This document shows positions 35,801 through 46,465 of a stretch of 64,000 nt of DNA, one piece after another. The stretch comes from Euptelea pleiosperma (taxonomy: Eukaryota > Streptophyta > Magnoliopsida > Ranunculales > Eupteleaceae). The position numbers and the translations under genes are program-made. Within the stretch, counting starts at the first letter, position 1; every line of letters starts with the position of its first letter. The notes below the pieces were generated by a model, which ran no database searches, was not told where the DNA came from, and was given only the letters and a program-made list of their open reading frames with translations. The stretch is from assembly GCA_035048495.1 (NCBI GenBank), contig CM068543.1:22185751-22249750 (forward strand), in the 5' to 3' direction.

Positions 35801-37914
35801 AAAAGTAGAAAACCCAAAAAAAGGCAAAATCGGATCTGGGCCAAAATCCCCGGACGATTTTTCAAACCGGAGATCCGACAATCAGAAAAATCCCAAACCA
35901 AGCTCTGTAGATCCCAAATAGTCCACAGGGAGGTGCGGTTAGGGTAGAAAGCCCAAACAACGCACGAATCTCGAGGTAGAAAAAAATCAAAAATTTGAGC
36001 ACGGGATCCGATTTTTTGAACCGGAGATCCGACAATCAGAAAATTCTCAAACGAGACTTTGTAGATCCCAGATAATCCACAGGGAGGTACGGTTAGGGTA
36101 GAGAGGCCAAGCAGTGCACGAATCTCAAGAAAATAAAAAACCCGAAATCTGAGCCCGGGATCCGATTTTTGGAACCGAAGATCCGATGATCCAAAAATTC
36201 TAAAATAAGTTTCTGTCGAACCTTAATGGCCCTATGAGAGGGGAGGTTTGGGTAGAGAGCCCAAAAATGACACGGATCTCGAGGAAAATCAAAACAAAAA
36301 ATCTCGATTTACGTGTTTTCCGAAAAAACGGATAAAAAATCCTGCAGAACGGGGATAGAGTGGATCTCTGACAACTGATGGCAGGCAATACACCAGAAAT
36401 GATAGATCTTTGGTTCCTTTGCTTCAGAAAATATCCAAGAACTTCGCAGGAGGACCCTCTGCGATTTGCTCAAAACTTGCCCGGACTTCGGATACCCACA
36501 TATAAGATCTTCGTGGAAACTCTAGAAGATAATGATTTTGGTCCTAGAGTAATTATACTCTGATACCATATTGTTGTTTGAGGTTGTCACCAATATGCTA
36601 AAGATTGAGAAAGAGAGATAATGGAGGTTAGGGAGAAAAGGAGAAATTAGGGTTTGAGAGAGAATGGGGAGATTGAAGTGAACATTCAATCTCCCATAAG
36701 TAATATTTATAAGTAGGGGAAACCCTTTCTACAAGTAAACGAGAAATCGTGTGAGTCAAGTGGGGGCCCACCACTTAACCCACTAACATGAAATAAAGAG
36801 ATTGTGGGTTAAGTGGATGGGCCCATCACTTAACCCATAAGCAATAGAGAATAAACCCCACGTGGGGTAGTGGAACGCAGCCCACTAAGAACACCCCCAC
36901 GTGGGTGTACATAGAATCCAACAGTGCCTGCCCTGTTGGTGGAAAACCTTGTAGAATCCTCAGTTGGAAGCACCCAATAGAGAAGAAATCTTTGATATGG
37001 AAAGCTGTTACAAAAGTTTGATGGCCCTTCCCCCAAAATGCCATGTGGCACTCTTTCAGGCCCACTGACAACAAGACTGTTCTCCCCTCTTGGTGGACCT
37101 ACACACCAAAAATCAGCCTGATTGGTGATTCATGGCCGTTGGATTTGGGCATTTTTCACCACAGGCTTTTAATCCACAATAGAACTGTTCATGAAGCCTA
37201 AAAAATTCTTACATCCAACAGCTAGAAATCACTAAGCATGCTGACTTTTAGTGTGTAGATCCATCAAGGGGTGGACAAACATTCATGGTGTCAGTGGGCC
37301 CCGAAAGAGTGTTCCATGTGTCATTTTTAGGGAAGTATGTATCAAGTTTTTGAGCGGACGTCATATCAAAGATCAGCTTCCCAATAAACCTGTGCGTGCA
37401 AAAGAAATGGAAAGGAAAAGCTAACAATACTGTAACTTTGACAAATGCCAATTGACATCGAGAGGTCATTAACTTGAGCAAAAAATGACTGCCCATCCTA
37501 GAGTTTTAAATTTCCATGAGACTGAAAATACCTTGCAGGTCTAGGTTTTCCCAGATTTTTCTCGGAAAAGTGACGTCTTCTGCATACAAAAGAGCTATTC
37601 CATGTCTGGAAACGGCAACTTAAATCTGTTTGTTTTCTCAGGGAACAAATAACTTGCTAGATCTTTTGGAGAAGATGAATATCAGAGTAGCAGATGAGTA
37701 TAAGGGCTTCGGCGATATGGCTTCTGGGTTGAGAGTCTTCGTGGAGCTATTGAAGGCGAAAAATGGCAGCTTTGACGAATATGTTCAGCAGATTGATTCG
37801 ATGGAGCAGCAATTGACGGAATTTGAAGCTGTAATTTCAATGCTCGATAAATATGTATCTTTGTTGGAATCAAAAGTCCAATCTACATCCAGGAATCCTA
37901 ATCATTGTTCCTAA
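29847..37914 (+). CDS. BLOS2: Biogenesis of lysosome-related organelles complex 1 subunit 2 (BLOS2)
   Basis: BLOS2 is a small coiled-coil subunit of BLOC-1, which acts in endosome-to-vacuole sorting. Two coding exons: 29847-29942 (32 codons, starting MAEKEEPERDELADSLNDLF and ending GELQ at AG|GTCTG) and 37642-37914 (from GTNNLLDLLEKMN to the TAA). Both are phase 0 and join to a 122-aa product, about the family's usual length. The conserved ELADSL, MIKGELQGTNN, LLEKMN and FEAVISMLDKYVSLLESK match the plant BLOS2 family. The intron is 7.7 kb and contains an antisense copia element (31002-36923) plus a family B MITE. The exons themselves carry no lesion. Whether the intron is still spliced cannot be judged from sequence. 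Confidence 0.9.
29943..31001. other. BLOS2 intron, 5' portion
   Basis: AT-rich intronic sequence. The stretch at 30420-30930 is unlike the rest (GCATTGGCTTCCC, CCGCCGAGGCACC, an open frame at 30723-30932) and resembles degenerate retroelement sequence, but I cannot assign it. It ends at the GTGCC target duplication of the copia element. Confidence 0.35.
31002..31357 (-). repeat. 3' LTR of the copia element
   Basis: It is a 356-bp long terminal repeat ending in CA on the minus strand (...CAACAACA) and starting TGTTGGATTC. Its partner is 36569-36923. One visible difference is a longer GAGAGAGAGA run here. Confidence 0.93.
31365..35668 (-). pseudogene. Copia gag-pol polyprotein remnant
   Basis: The reading begins at ATG 35668-35666 and is stopped three codons later by TAA. 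Gag continues (MYIGGRGYSEYL) to a TAG at the expected Trp before DSVTETYS, then ELEQEIACLPQGELK. The zinc knuckle reads CDHYSRLGHVKDTC, with Tyr where the second Cys is expected. Protease: WIIDSGASDHMTG. Integrase: CETCELAKH, FNIVHSDVWGP, LRSDNGGEY. RT: WVFTVKHKADGSINRYKARL, LDVKNAFLHGDL, YVDD. RNase H: YSDADWVG, SAEAEFRSM, YCDNKAAISI, DRTKHIKVDRHF. Further breaks lie at about 32354 (TAA, probably an ancestral Gln), about 32092 and between the integrase pieces. The last open block, RNase H, is 32027-31365. Confidence 0.9.
36569..36923 (-). repeat. 5' LTR of the copia element
   Basis: It is the partner of 31002-31357. Its inner end reads TA instead of CA (...CAACAATA before the primer-binding site), a single transition. 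Its outer end is followed by the GTGCC duplication. Confidence 0.93.
37058..37302. mobile_element. Family B MITE in the BLOS2 intron
   Basis: Left arm AGGCCCACTGACAACAAG and right arm TTCATGGTGTCAGTGGGCCC are mirrored, with CACACCAAAAATCAGCCTGA inside. It lies about 340 bp before the BLOS2 second exon. Confidence 0.6.
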
Positions 37915-38249
37915 CCATTTCTTACATGATTTTAATTTAATTGTTCATGGTTGATATGTATCTTAACATTAGGGCTCTTTCTGTTTCATTTTTTTGAGGA
38001 AATCTAAGGTACCCCATTAGGTAGACAAGCAAGGAGAGTACACCGATCATCTACAAGCCACATGGCAGAAACAGCCACCAACCTGGAAATCAAGCTGATT
38101 AACTGATTGCATTAGCGTTCCACTCTGCCGCCGTCATGCGACCTCCTTGCTATTCAACCACAGTTATGACCATAGTTGCCAACTTTTTGTACCTGGCTAC
38201 AAACCATATTGAAATACACGATTCTCTGTATTTTATGATTTAGTTGGAG
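37915..38249. other. BLOS2 3' UTR and flank
   Basis: T-rich sequence after the stop, with ATTTAATTGTTCATGG about 20-35 bases on; the 3' end is not defined. No further gene is seen. Confidence 0.35.
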
Positions 38250-38600
38250 GGAGCGCGATCGGGGGACAACTATTTTGGTGTACCCACATAGAAGATGAAT
38301 CAATGGCTGATTTTTGGTGAGGATGATGTCCTCACCATATAGATCACCCCAACAAAAAATCAGCCCATTCTGAAATTTCTAACCCCATCAAATGTGGTTT
38401 TCAAGTTACACGGTAAAAATCAATGGTCCTTAATTCTTCAACTTCTAAACCAGTCTACAGATATCGGAATTGTTTGAATTTTTGTGAGAACGATCTCCTC
38501 ACCATAGATATAATAGTCAGCAAAAAATCAGCCATCGATTCATCTTCTACGTGGGTAAGCCAAATGGTTGTCAAAAATGGTTGTCCCCTGATCCTGACCC
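38250..38600. mobile_element. Family C MITE
   Basis: GGGGGACAACTATTTTGGTG on the left is mirrored by AATGGTTGTCCCCTGATC on the right. The inner arms TAGAAGATGAATCAATGG and CCATCGATTCATCTTCTACG are complementary. It shares the CTGAAATTTCTAACCCCATC centre with the copy at 19778-20129. Confidence 0.65.
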
Positions 38601-38969
38601 TAGTCGGAGACCGCAAGACCAGTTGGCAATGTTTGTCAATTTAACGAACTTGAGGGTCATATTAGGAGAATACCACGTCGAGGAGAGAGAAAGTGGTGAA
38701 CTGCGATCCAAGCAACTATGGATCAGAGTCAAGCACGAGGAGGCCTCAAATGTTGATATCAAAGCTTGTCTTGTGAGTCAAGCACTGAAGACTTTTAGAA
38801 ATAATCTAGCCTTGATGGTCTTAAGGATTCGCACTAAACAGGTCTAGAAGACCATGCTATGGTCTCGACCCTTAGGGAGGATATCTTCCTAAGGACTTGT
38901 GATAGGCAAAATGTTTTTCGGAGTATGAGATCACTAACGTGGATCCTATTTAACAATGTGGGTCGGTCT
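38601..38969. other. Unassigned stretch between MITEs
   Basis: A plus-strand open frame of 98 codons (38551-38847) overlaps the end of the family C MITE and has no recognisable domain. I would not call it a gene. Confidence 0.3.
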
Positions 38970-39358
38970 GAGTAAAACTTGCATGACCGGCGGTCAGTGA
39001 CTGTCTGTTACAATATGAGCCACATGGCACATTTTTAGAGGAAGTTGACCGAATGGATGCTTGGCCAATCCATAAGTGGGCCTACAAACCATGAATCAAC
39101 CTAATTAGTGATTTCTAAGCATTGGATTGAAGTCATTTTCATGGGTTGATTTTAACTGTGGGAATTTAAGGATTATTTTGGGGTACAAGATCGAAAGGTT
39201 TGAAATCACTAATCAGGCTGATTCTGGGCTTTTGTATGTCCACCTAGGGGTTGGCCAAACATCCATACGGTCATCATCCTCTAAAAATGTGCCATGTGGC
39301 TAATATTGTGAGTGGTCAGGGCTTATATGACCGTTCCGTGATCATGCAAGTTTTACTC
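38970..39358. mobile_element. Family A MITE with GAGTAAAACTT termini
   Basis: GAGTAAAACTTGCATGACCG and CGTGATCATGCAAGTTTTACTC-type ends are inverted repeats enclosing a complete family A palindrome (GAATGGATGCTTGGCC ... GGCCAAACATCCATACGG). It shows that family A cores and GAGTAAAACTT ends belong to one extended element. No clear target duplication. Confidence 0.7.
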
Positions 39359-39399
39359 AGTCTGTAACATCTGTTCAACTTGCAAGCGCGCCATGTGTA

Positions 39400-39785
39400 C
39401 CACGATTTTAAAAACGGCCATTTAAACGGTAATGCCCCAAGCCCGTTTCCATTAAAACCGTTTAAACATGTTTTATCAGTTTTGAAAAAAACGGCCTTTA
39501 AAATTGTTTAAACAGCCGTTTAATTCTGAAAATTTTGTGAAATAAAACGGCCGTTAAAATCCGTTTAATTCCGTTAAATTCCATTTTTTTTTTTTTTTCA
39601 AATTTCAAAATTTGAATTTCAGCGCCATTTTTTTCCGTTAAAACCGTTAAAATCCGTTTAATTCAATTAAATTCCATTTTTTTCCATTTTTGCCCCTGGC
39701 CATTTCAATCCGTTTTAACCGCCGTTTAAACGGTAACGCCCCCAATCCGTTTAACCATCAAAACGGCCTCTTTTAAACCTTGATG
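39400..39785. mobile_element. Family D element
   Basis: AAACGGCCATTTAAACGGTA at the left and TAACCATCAAAACGGCCTCT near the right form an inverted pair. Internal runs of GTTTAAACAGCCGTTTAA, AATTTCAAAATTTG and TTCCGTTAAA are highly self-complementary. It is non-coding. Confidence 0.55.
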
Positions 39786-40339
39786 TGTACCACTTTGTCT
39801 TTGGTGGATTAGAAAATTTTTGATCCAGTGATCTTGCCACCTACAGTTAAGTGCTACTTGTCTTGGGGGTTAAGGTGGCCCATTAATTGTAGTTGCTTTT
39901 TCTCCCTTGTTAGGGTATGTTTGGTTATCAGACATGGATTTTGAATTGAAAATAGAATTCTAGGATTTGTGATTTTTGAGGATTTGAATTTCAAGAATTG
40001 AATTTCTTGTGTTTGGTTGCACTACGAAATTTACTTGGAATTCCCATTGAATTATAATAAGGTAGTTACCAAAAAAATTAACGTTTTCAACATTTATCAC
40101 CGAACAACCAACGACTTTTCAACATTTCCCAGTTTATTAATTTTGGCACATTTTCGGACATTATTACCCTTACTGTCAAAATAATTTTTCTAGTTCAAAA
40201 AATAAAAAAAGTACACATACATTTATTGTCAGAACAACTTTTCCCTTACCAAAAAAAGCTTCTCCTGTAAGCTTTCTTCTTCATTTTTTCTCCTATAAGC
40301 TTTCTTCATTTGTTCATACGCAGAGATCAAAGATTGTAA

Positions 40340-41129
40340 TACGGTAAGTTTTCTTCATTTTTTTCATTTCTTTTTCATTCATTTTCTCCTTTACTCTCTT
40401 TTCTCCATTTCTACCATCCTTTTTCTCATTTTCTAAAGCTTCTCCTGTAAGCTTTCTTCTTCATTTTTTTCTTATAAGCTTTCTTCATTTGTTCATACTC
40501 AGAGATCAAAGATTGTAATACGGTAAGCTTTCTTCATTTTTTCATTTTTTTTTCATCCATTTTCTCATTTGCTCTCTTTTCTATTTTTCTATCATTCGTT
40601 TTCTCTTTTGCTCTATTTTCTCCCTTTTTATCATCCGTTTTCTCCTTTTCTAACATCTATTTTCTCTATTTCTATCTTCTCTTTTCTCCTTTTCTATCAT
40701 CCATTTTCTCATTTTCCATCATCTCTTTTCACATTTTCTATCGTCTGTTTTTTCCTATTCCGTGGTTTGTTTTCTCCTACTTTGTCGTCTGTTTTCTCTT
40801 TTTCTATCATCCGTTTTCTCCTTTGCTTTCTTTTCTCCCTTTCTATCATCCGTTTTCTCATTTTTTAACATCTATTTTTTCCATTTCTATCTTCTATTTT
40901 CTCCTTTTCTATCATTCATTTTCTCCTTTTCCATCATCTCTTTTCACATTTTCTATCGTCTATTTTCTCCTATTCCGTGGTTTGTTTTCTCCTACTTTAT
41001 CGTCTGTTTTCTCTTTTTCTATCATCCGTTTTTTCTTTTTCTATCATCTGTTTTCTCCTTTGCTCTCTTTTCTCCCTTTCTATCATCCGTTTTCTCATTT
41101 TTTAACATCTATTTTTTCCATTTCTATAT
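40340..41129. repeat. Left CT-rich tandem array (TTTTCTATCATCCGTTTTCT units)
   Basis: It is a degenerate minisatellite of 20-22-bp units such as TTTCTATCATCCGTTTTCTC, organised in higher-order blocks of about 210-240 bp (compare 40790 with 41005). It translates into artefactual Phe/Ser-rich frames that should not be annotated as proteins. A preceding 180-bp unit containing AAGCTTCTCCTGTAAGCTTT is also duplicated (40250 and 40435). Confidence 0.85.
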
Positions 41130-41424
41130 GGGTAATTCTATTTGCACCCCACAAATTCTATAAGCACCCAACTATTTCTTCTCTTGGACGAAAATGCCCT
41201 CCTTTATAAGGGAGGGAATGAAAAAAAACACCCCATTTTCCCCTTTCTCTCATCTCTTCCCCTCTTTGGTTTGTGAGGGTTGAGAGGGCTCCATTGACGC
41301 CGGCGACCTATGCCCTCTTCCCTTGACGCCGGCGACCTCTTCCCTCTTCCCTCTCCATGCTTATACGAGAAGACACTTCAGTGGACGCCCACGTCCTTTC
41401 TCCAACGTTAAAGGGAATCATCAA

Positions 41425-44400
41425 ATGGTTGAGGTAAGAACAACTCCAACATTGTCCTCATTCTACATCTTTCAAATGGAGATGTTCAAAGTCAAGGTTT
41501 TAAAGCAAAAAACCTTTGATTGATGATTGATGATTTCATTGGGCGAAACGTCGAAATGTCGATTTCGGTGAGGACCGAAATCCCCGAAATATAACTTTTT
41601 AATTAAAATTTTGGCCGAAATTTCGGTTTGGATCTCACCAAAATGGTTACCAAAACCGAAATGGTTATCAAAACCGAAATGGTTACCAAAATCAAAATTT
41701 AAAACCTTGTTCATACAATGGAGGCCATCCTCACAAACCTCACTTTATTCCAACATTCTTAGACTCATGTAAGTGAAGTCAAATTTTAAAAACTCACACC
41801 ATCCAATGAAATCATCAATCATTATGAATACAAGCAAGGTAGGGGATAGTTTACAACTAATCCCAGGGCTGTCAATTGATAGTCGAAAATCCGAATACAA
41901 GCAAAGTGTTGATTTATTAGGAAATCAACACCTCTCTAATAAATGATCTTATGCTTATTGTGTTGAATATATTATTGTAGGAAACGACACTTGTCAGTGA
42001 AGAAGTAGAACCATTTGAAAATTTGGATTCGACGGGTCAATTTACAACTAATACGGTATGTTCAGTGCAATTAAATCTACTATTTTTTGTTAGAATGAAT
42101 ATTCATGTATTGCAATTTGATTTTCAGGTTTTCAACAGTCGTGATGACATGATCAAATGGGTTAGAGACATTGGGAAATCAGTTGGTTCTATTATTGTTA
42201 TAAAGAGAGCAGATATTGGTATTTGCAAGAGGACTCCTAGAACTACTTTTGCTTGTGAGAGGGGTGGAAAGTACATGGATGCTAGAAAAGCAACACTAAA
42301 AGAGAAAGTTCCAGTTCGACACACTGGAACAAAAAGGTGTAGGTGTCCTTTCATACTAAAAGGTATAAAGATGCCTATAGATGATCAGTGGATGATTCAA
42401 GTGGTATGTGGCTTCTACAACCATGCACTTGCATATCAGTTTGAGGGTCATTCATTTGTTGGGAGGCTCAACAATGATGAAAAGCAAATGTTGGCAGATA
42501 TGGCTAAAAGTTGTGTTAAGCCGCGGTCGATTCTTAATGTCCTGAAAGGGAGAGACCCCAATAATGCATCGACAATGAAAATAATTTACAATGCCCGGAC
42601 GAGTTTTAGACGTATCGAAGCTGCAGGAAGAATTGAAATGCAACAATTGATGAAGAAGTTGGAAGAACATCAGTATGTGGAAAGGCATAAGAATTCTGAT
42701 ACGTTCCTAGTTACAGATTTACTCTGGGCACATCCGGACTGCATACAACTCGCCAATTGTTTCCCCATTGTGTGGCTTATGGATTGTACCTACAAAACAA
42801 ATAGGTATAGGTTGCCATTGTTAGAGATTGTTGGGGTCACATCGACAAATATGACATACTTTATTGCTTTTGGTTACCTTTAGGCCGAGAAAGAAGAAAA
42901 CTTTGTTTGGGCGTTGGAAAATTTGAAGTCAGTTCTCAACTCTAAAGCCCTCCCCTCAATTATTGTGACAGATAGAGAGTTGGCTCTAATGAATGCATGT
43001 AAGAGAGTATTCCCAGAAGCACGAAACTTTCTATGTCGTTTTCACATATTGAGAAATATATTATCAAGGTGCAAAAAAATGTTTGCAAGGAAAGAGACAT
43101 GGGATAAATTTATCTCAAAGTGGAATGACTTAGTTTTGTTTTCTACAGAGGAGGACTACAAAGATCGGCTAGATTCATTTGAGATCGAGTTCTCACAGTA
43201 CTCAAATGCTGTAAGATACGTGAAGAAAAATTGGTTGACACAATACAAACAGTGTTTTGTGGCAGCATGGACTAATCAGTACATCCACTTTGGAAATACC
43301 ACGACCAACAGAGCTGAGAGTGCCCATGCCAAACTAAAGAGACATCTAATGACATCGCAAGGCAACTTTGATTCGTCGTGGGATACCATCAACTCTTTGC
43401 TGGAGTTGCAACATGTTGAGATCAATGCCACATTTGAGAGAAGCTTGAACATTGTGAAGCATAAGTATAGAGTGGCGGTCTATAAGGAGCTGACGGGTTT
43501 TGTTTCTTTAGATGCACTAGAATTAATAGTTAATGAGGCAAAGCGAGCTGAGTCATGTGGCCCAGATGATCTCCAGGCTTGTGGCTGTGTTATCCGACGC
43601 ACGCATGGGTTACCATGCGCACATGAGATTGCCGTATACAAGTGCGAACACCGTCCCATTCCTTTGTCGTCTATCCATCCCCACTGGATGAAGCTTTCCA
43701 ATGTACCCACAGTGACCACAGACGAGGTTCTAGAATGTGGTCCCCTAGTGCAGCAGTTCATTGAAAAATATGAAAGTTGTAGTGAGAGTGGTAGAAATGA
43801 GCTATTTAGAAAGCTGAAAGATATCGTGAACCTTGCTTCCACTTTATTACTTGAGCCGAAAGAGAAGATCAAGACTCGGGGCAGACCAAGAACGCCATCG
43901 GCAAAGAGACTTGCACAGGCAGAATCATCTACGAAGAGAGATCCTTCAGCTTTTGAGATTCTGTCAATCGAAGATAAGCAATCACAGACTCGGGCACAAA
44001 GAAAAAAACTAGCAATAAAAAAGAAGCATATTCGCACTAGATCTGGTCAAGAGAGTCCCTCCTTTGGCGAGAGTCCATTCTTGGGTGATTTGCCTCCAGG
44101 GTTGGAGGATTACATATTACAAGTCAAAGATGTTCGTAGCGATGGGAATTGTGGGTTTCGAGTAGTGGCGGCACTTATGGGTATGGGTGAAGATGAATGG
44201 CCTATGGTCAGAAGAGATATGATTGCTGAGTTGCAAGTTCATGCCAATTATTATGCCAAACTATACGGAGGCCAACAGACCGTCAATGAACTCATACAAT
44301 CTTTGGATTGTTTTGAAATCTTTCCGTCGACAAAGTGTTGGATGACCTTGCCCGAAATGGGTCATATCATTGCAAGTTGTTATAATGTCGTGTTGCTTCA

Positions 44401-44635
44401 CTTTTTGACCAGGTTGTGCTTGACATATCTGTCGTTGCTTTCACCACCCGAACCACTCATGCAGCGGAAGATAATAGCGATAGCCTTCGTTAATAACAAT
44501 CATTTTGTTCAACTTTTGATGCGCGATAACTGTCCAATACCAAATGTTGCTGTCAATTGGACAAGACATGTCGACCCTATCGCTGTCGGATGGAGAGATG
44601 GATATGAGGATAGGATGCAGAAGTTCGGGAAATAG
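41425..44635 (+). pseudogene. MULE transposase (FAR1-like) fused to OTU cysteine-protease domain, one in-frame stop
   Basis: Proposed exons are 41425-41433 (MVE, at GAG|GTAAGA), 41981-42055 and 42128-44635; the 72-nt second intron is in frame. About 863 codons. Domains in order: FAR1-type N-terminal zinc-binding region (FACERGG, RCRCPFILKG, HNHALxx-like YNHALAYQ); MULE DDE transposase (WLMDCTYKTNRY, IIVTDRELALMNA, FCRFHIL-like CRFHILRN, NRAESAHAKLK); SWIM zinc finger (ACGCVIRRTHGLPCAHEIA); basic linker; C-terminal OTU domain (RSDGNCGFRVVAALMG with catalytic Asp/Cys, NNNHFVQLLM with the His). A single TAG at 42881-42883 splits the DDE domain (FGYL*AEKEENFVWAL). It is otherwise open to the stop at 44633-44635. 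The first tiny exon is inference. Confidence 0.88.
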
Positions 44636-44729
44636 TTGGTCCAGATGTTGCAACGTCAGAGGTTCCGATCGTTGTGGATGACTGACAGTACATAGATACA
44701 CAGTACATATATAGTTCTGTATATACATA

Positions 44730-44950
44730 GTACATAGGCTTGGGAGCCATCTTTTGTAGGCTTTTAAGCCATCTTTTTGTAGGCTTGGGAGCCATCTTTT
44801 GTAGGCTTTTAAGCCATCTTTTTGTAGGCTTGGGAGCAATCTTTTGTAGACTTTTAAGCTATCTTTTTGTAGGCTTGGGAGCCATCTTTTGTAGGCTTTT
44901 TAGCCATCATTTTGTAGGCTTGTGAGCCATCTTTTTGTAGGCTTATGGGC
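44730..44950 (+). repeat. Short tandem repeat downstream of the transposase
   Basis: About ten units of 21-23 bp alternate between GTAGGCTTGGGAGCCATCTT and GTAGGCTTTTAAGCCATCTT, giving a 44-bp higher-order unit. Each unit contains a small palindrome (GGCTT...AAGCC), so the transcript could fold into serial hairpins. It begins about 95 bp after the transposase stop and could act in 3'-end formation; that role is conjecture. Confidence 0.85.
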
Positions 44951-45184
44951 CATCAATAGCAAATGAAAATACTATTATCTTTTTTGGTTGTTTTAATTCC
45001 TCTCAGTACTACTTTGCTATCTTGGTTGAAAACTTACCCATTGTCTAAATTTGAAAATTAGATGGTGTTTGAGTGCAAGCCCATGCAAAAGCTACATGGT
45101 GTTTGAACATTACTGTCATGGAATTTTATTGAACAACCCACTTGAGTTGAGAGTCAAATGCAACCAACAAAACCCCACAATAGA

Positions 45185-45567
45185 GAAAATTTTTAGATGC
45201 AGAGGACTTTTGATGCCCTAGATACCTCATTTTTAGGGCCCACTAATCGCATGGATGTTTAGCCCACCCCTTGGTGTTTATACATAAGAAAAATCAGTCT
45301 CATTAATTTTATCTTGCCATAGATTTTAGAATTTTTTTAGGATTGATTGTAGCCGTTGTATCTAAGCATGTTTTTTTTTGCATATTTTTTGTACACTTAA
45401 TCCAATGGCTAAAAATTATCAACCAAGCTGATTTTTGGTATCCATATCCACCAAAGGGTGGGGTAAACATCAATGCGGATAGTGGGCCCAAAAAACTGAG
45501 CCATGTAGGGCCACGAGACCCCTCTGCATCGACTGCATCTAAAGTCCTCTGCATCTAAATTTTTTCC
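45185..45567. mobile_element. 383-bp family B MITE with 9-bp TSD
   Basis: Termini GAAAATTTTTAGATGCAGAG and the inverted CTGCATCTAAATTTTTTCC enclose a complete family B palindrome (GGGCCCACTAATCGCATGGA ... GGATAGTGGGCCC). Perfect CACAATAGA repeats flank it at 45176-45184 and 45568-45576. This intact copy defines the real ends of the larger family B form and points to Mutator-type mobilisation. Confidence 0.82.
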
Positions 45568-46030
45568 CACAATAGAACCTAATAAAAGAAGATGAGTGTA
45601 GCTGTATGGGTGGAAACAATTGACCTTCAGCCTTCCTTCCACCCAAGAGTGAAGCACTCTCTTGAAGGCCGCATTTAGTTGAGTAATCATATCTATAGTG
45701 CCTGCCTTTTGAGTTTTGATGAGTCTTGTCGGTTCATTTCTTGTATGTATTAGATGGTGTTTGAGTGCAAGCCCTTGCAAAAAACCTTTCAATCTTTGTA
45801 TCCCAAATAATGGTCAATAATGCTCAAATTCCCACCGTTAAAATCAACCCGTGAAAATGACTCCTCCAATGCTTAGAAATCACTAATCAGTTTGCCATCG
45901 AAAACTTAATCAGTTTACCACAGAAAGCTTAGAAATCACTAATCAGTTTAAAATGACTCCAATCCAATGCTTAGAAATCACTAATCATGTTAATAGTCCA
46001 CCGAAAGCTTAGAAATCACTAATGAGGTTA

Positions 46031-46370
46031 AAATGACTCCAATGCAAGCATGGGTATCAAACGGCAATAGAAGCTGTGGAAACCATAGTGCCCACGGCCA
46101 GAGAAGCCGTGGTCACTTTAGTGCCCACGGTTTCTGAGGCCGTGTAGGCAAAAAAAAAAAAATTTCTTTTTGACTTCAAAATTGGGCCGTGGGTTCTATA
46201 ATACCCACGGCCCAATTTTGAAGTTAGAAAGAGTTTTTTTTTTTTGCCTACACGGCCTCAGAAACCGTGGGCACTAAAGTGACCACGGCTTCTCTGGCCG
46301 TGGGCACTATGGTGTCCACGGCTTCTATTGCCGTTGGATACCCATGCTTGCATTGGAGTCATTTTAAACA
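46031..46370. repeat. Near-perfect 340-bp hairpin
   Basis: The left arm (GACTCCAATGCAAGCATGGG, AGAAGCCGTGGTCACTTTAG, TTTCTGAGGCCGTGTAGGC) is mirrored by the right arm (GCCTACACGGCCTCAGAAA, CTAAAGTGACCACGGCTTCT, CCCATGCTTGCATTGGAGTC). The loop, near 46190-46205, is flanked by TTGGGCCGTGGGTTCTAT and ATACCCACGGCCCAA. Very few mismatches are visible over about 160 bp per arm. The shared outer edges are family A MITE sequence. The CCGTGGGCACTA module occurs several times per arm. Confidence 0.85.
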
Positions 46371-46465
46371 TCATTAGTGATTTCTAAGCTTTCGATGGAC
46401 TATTAACATGATTAGTGATTTCTAAGCATTGGATTGGAGTCATTTTAAACTGATTAGAGGGCAAT

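Larger units (their letters stand above)
31002..36923 (-). mobile_element. Ty1/copia LTR retrotransposon, full length but decayed
   Basis: The LTRs are 31002-31357 and 36569-36923, beginning TGTTGGATTC on the minus strand and differing at few positions by eye. The target duplication GTGCC is perfect at 30997-31001 and 36924-36928. The primer-binding site TGGTATCAGAG, complementary to initiator tRNA-Met, reads on the minus strand at 36568-36558, directly after the 5' LTR. A polypurine tract CTTGAGGGGGAG abuts the 3' LTR (31358-31369). Domain order gag, protease, integrase, RT, RNase H is that of copia. The orientation is antisense to BLOS2. Several premature stops show it is not autonomous. 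Confidence 0.95.

Noticed and set aside
37682..37873. Minus-strand frame opposite the BLOS2 second exon
   Set aside because: It is antisense to a conserved exon and has no family features.
38551..38847. 98-codon plus-strand frame
   Set aside because: It starts within a family C MITE and no domain or splice context supports it.
40569..41209. Overlapping Phe/Ser-rich open frames of 99-133 codons
   Set aside because: These are the same low-complexity array on the left side; overlapping frames are all open because of the repeat period.
43480..44037. 185-codon minus-strand frame
   Set aside because: It is antisense to the well-supported transposase coding sequence and lacks domain features.
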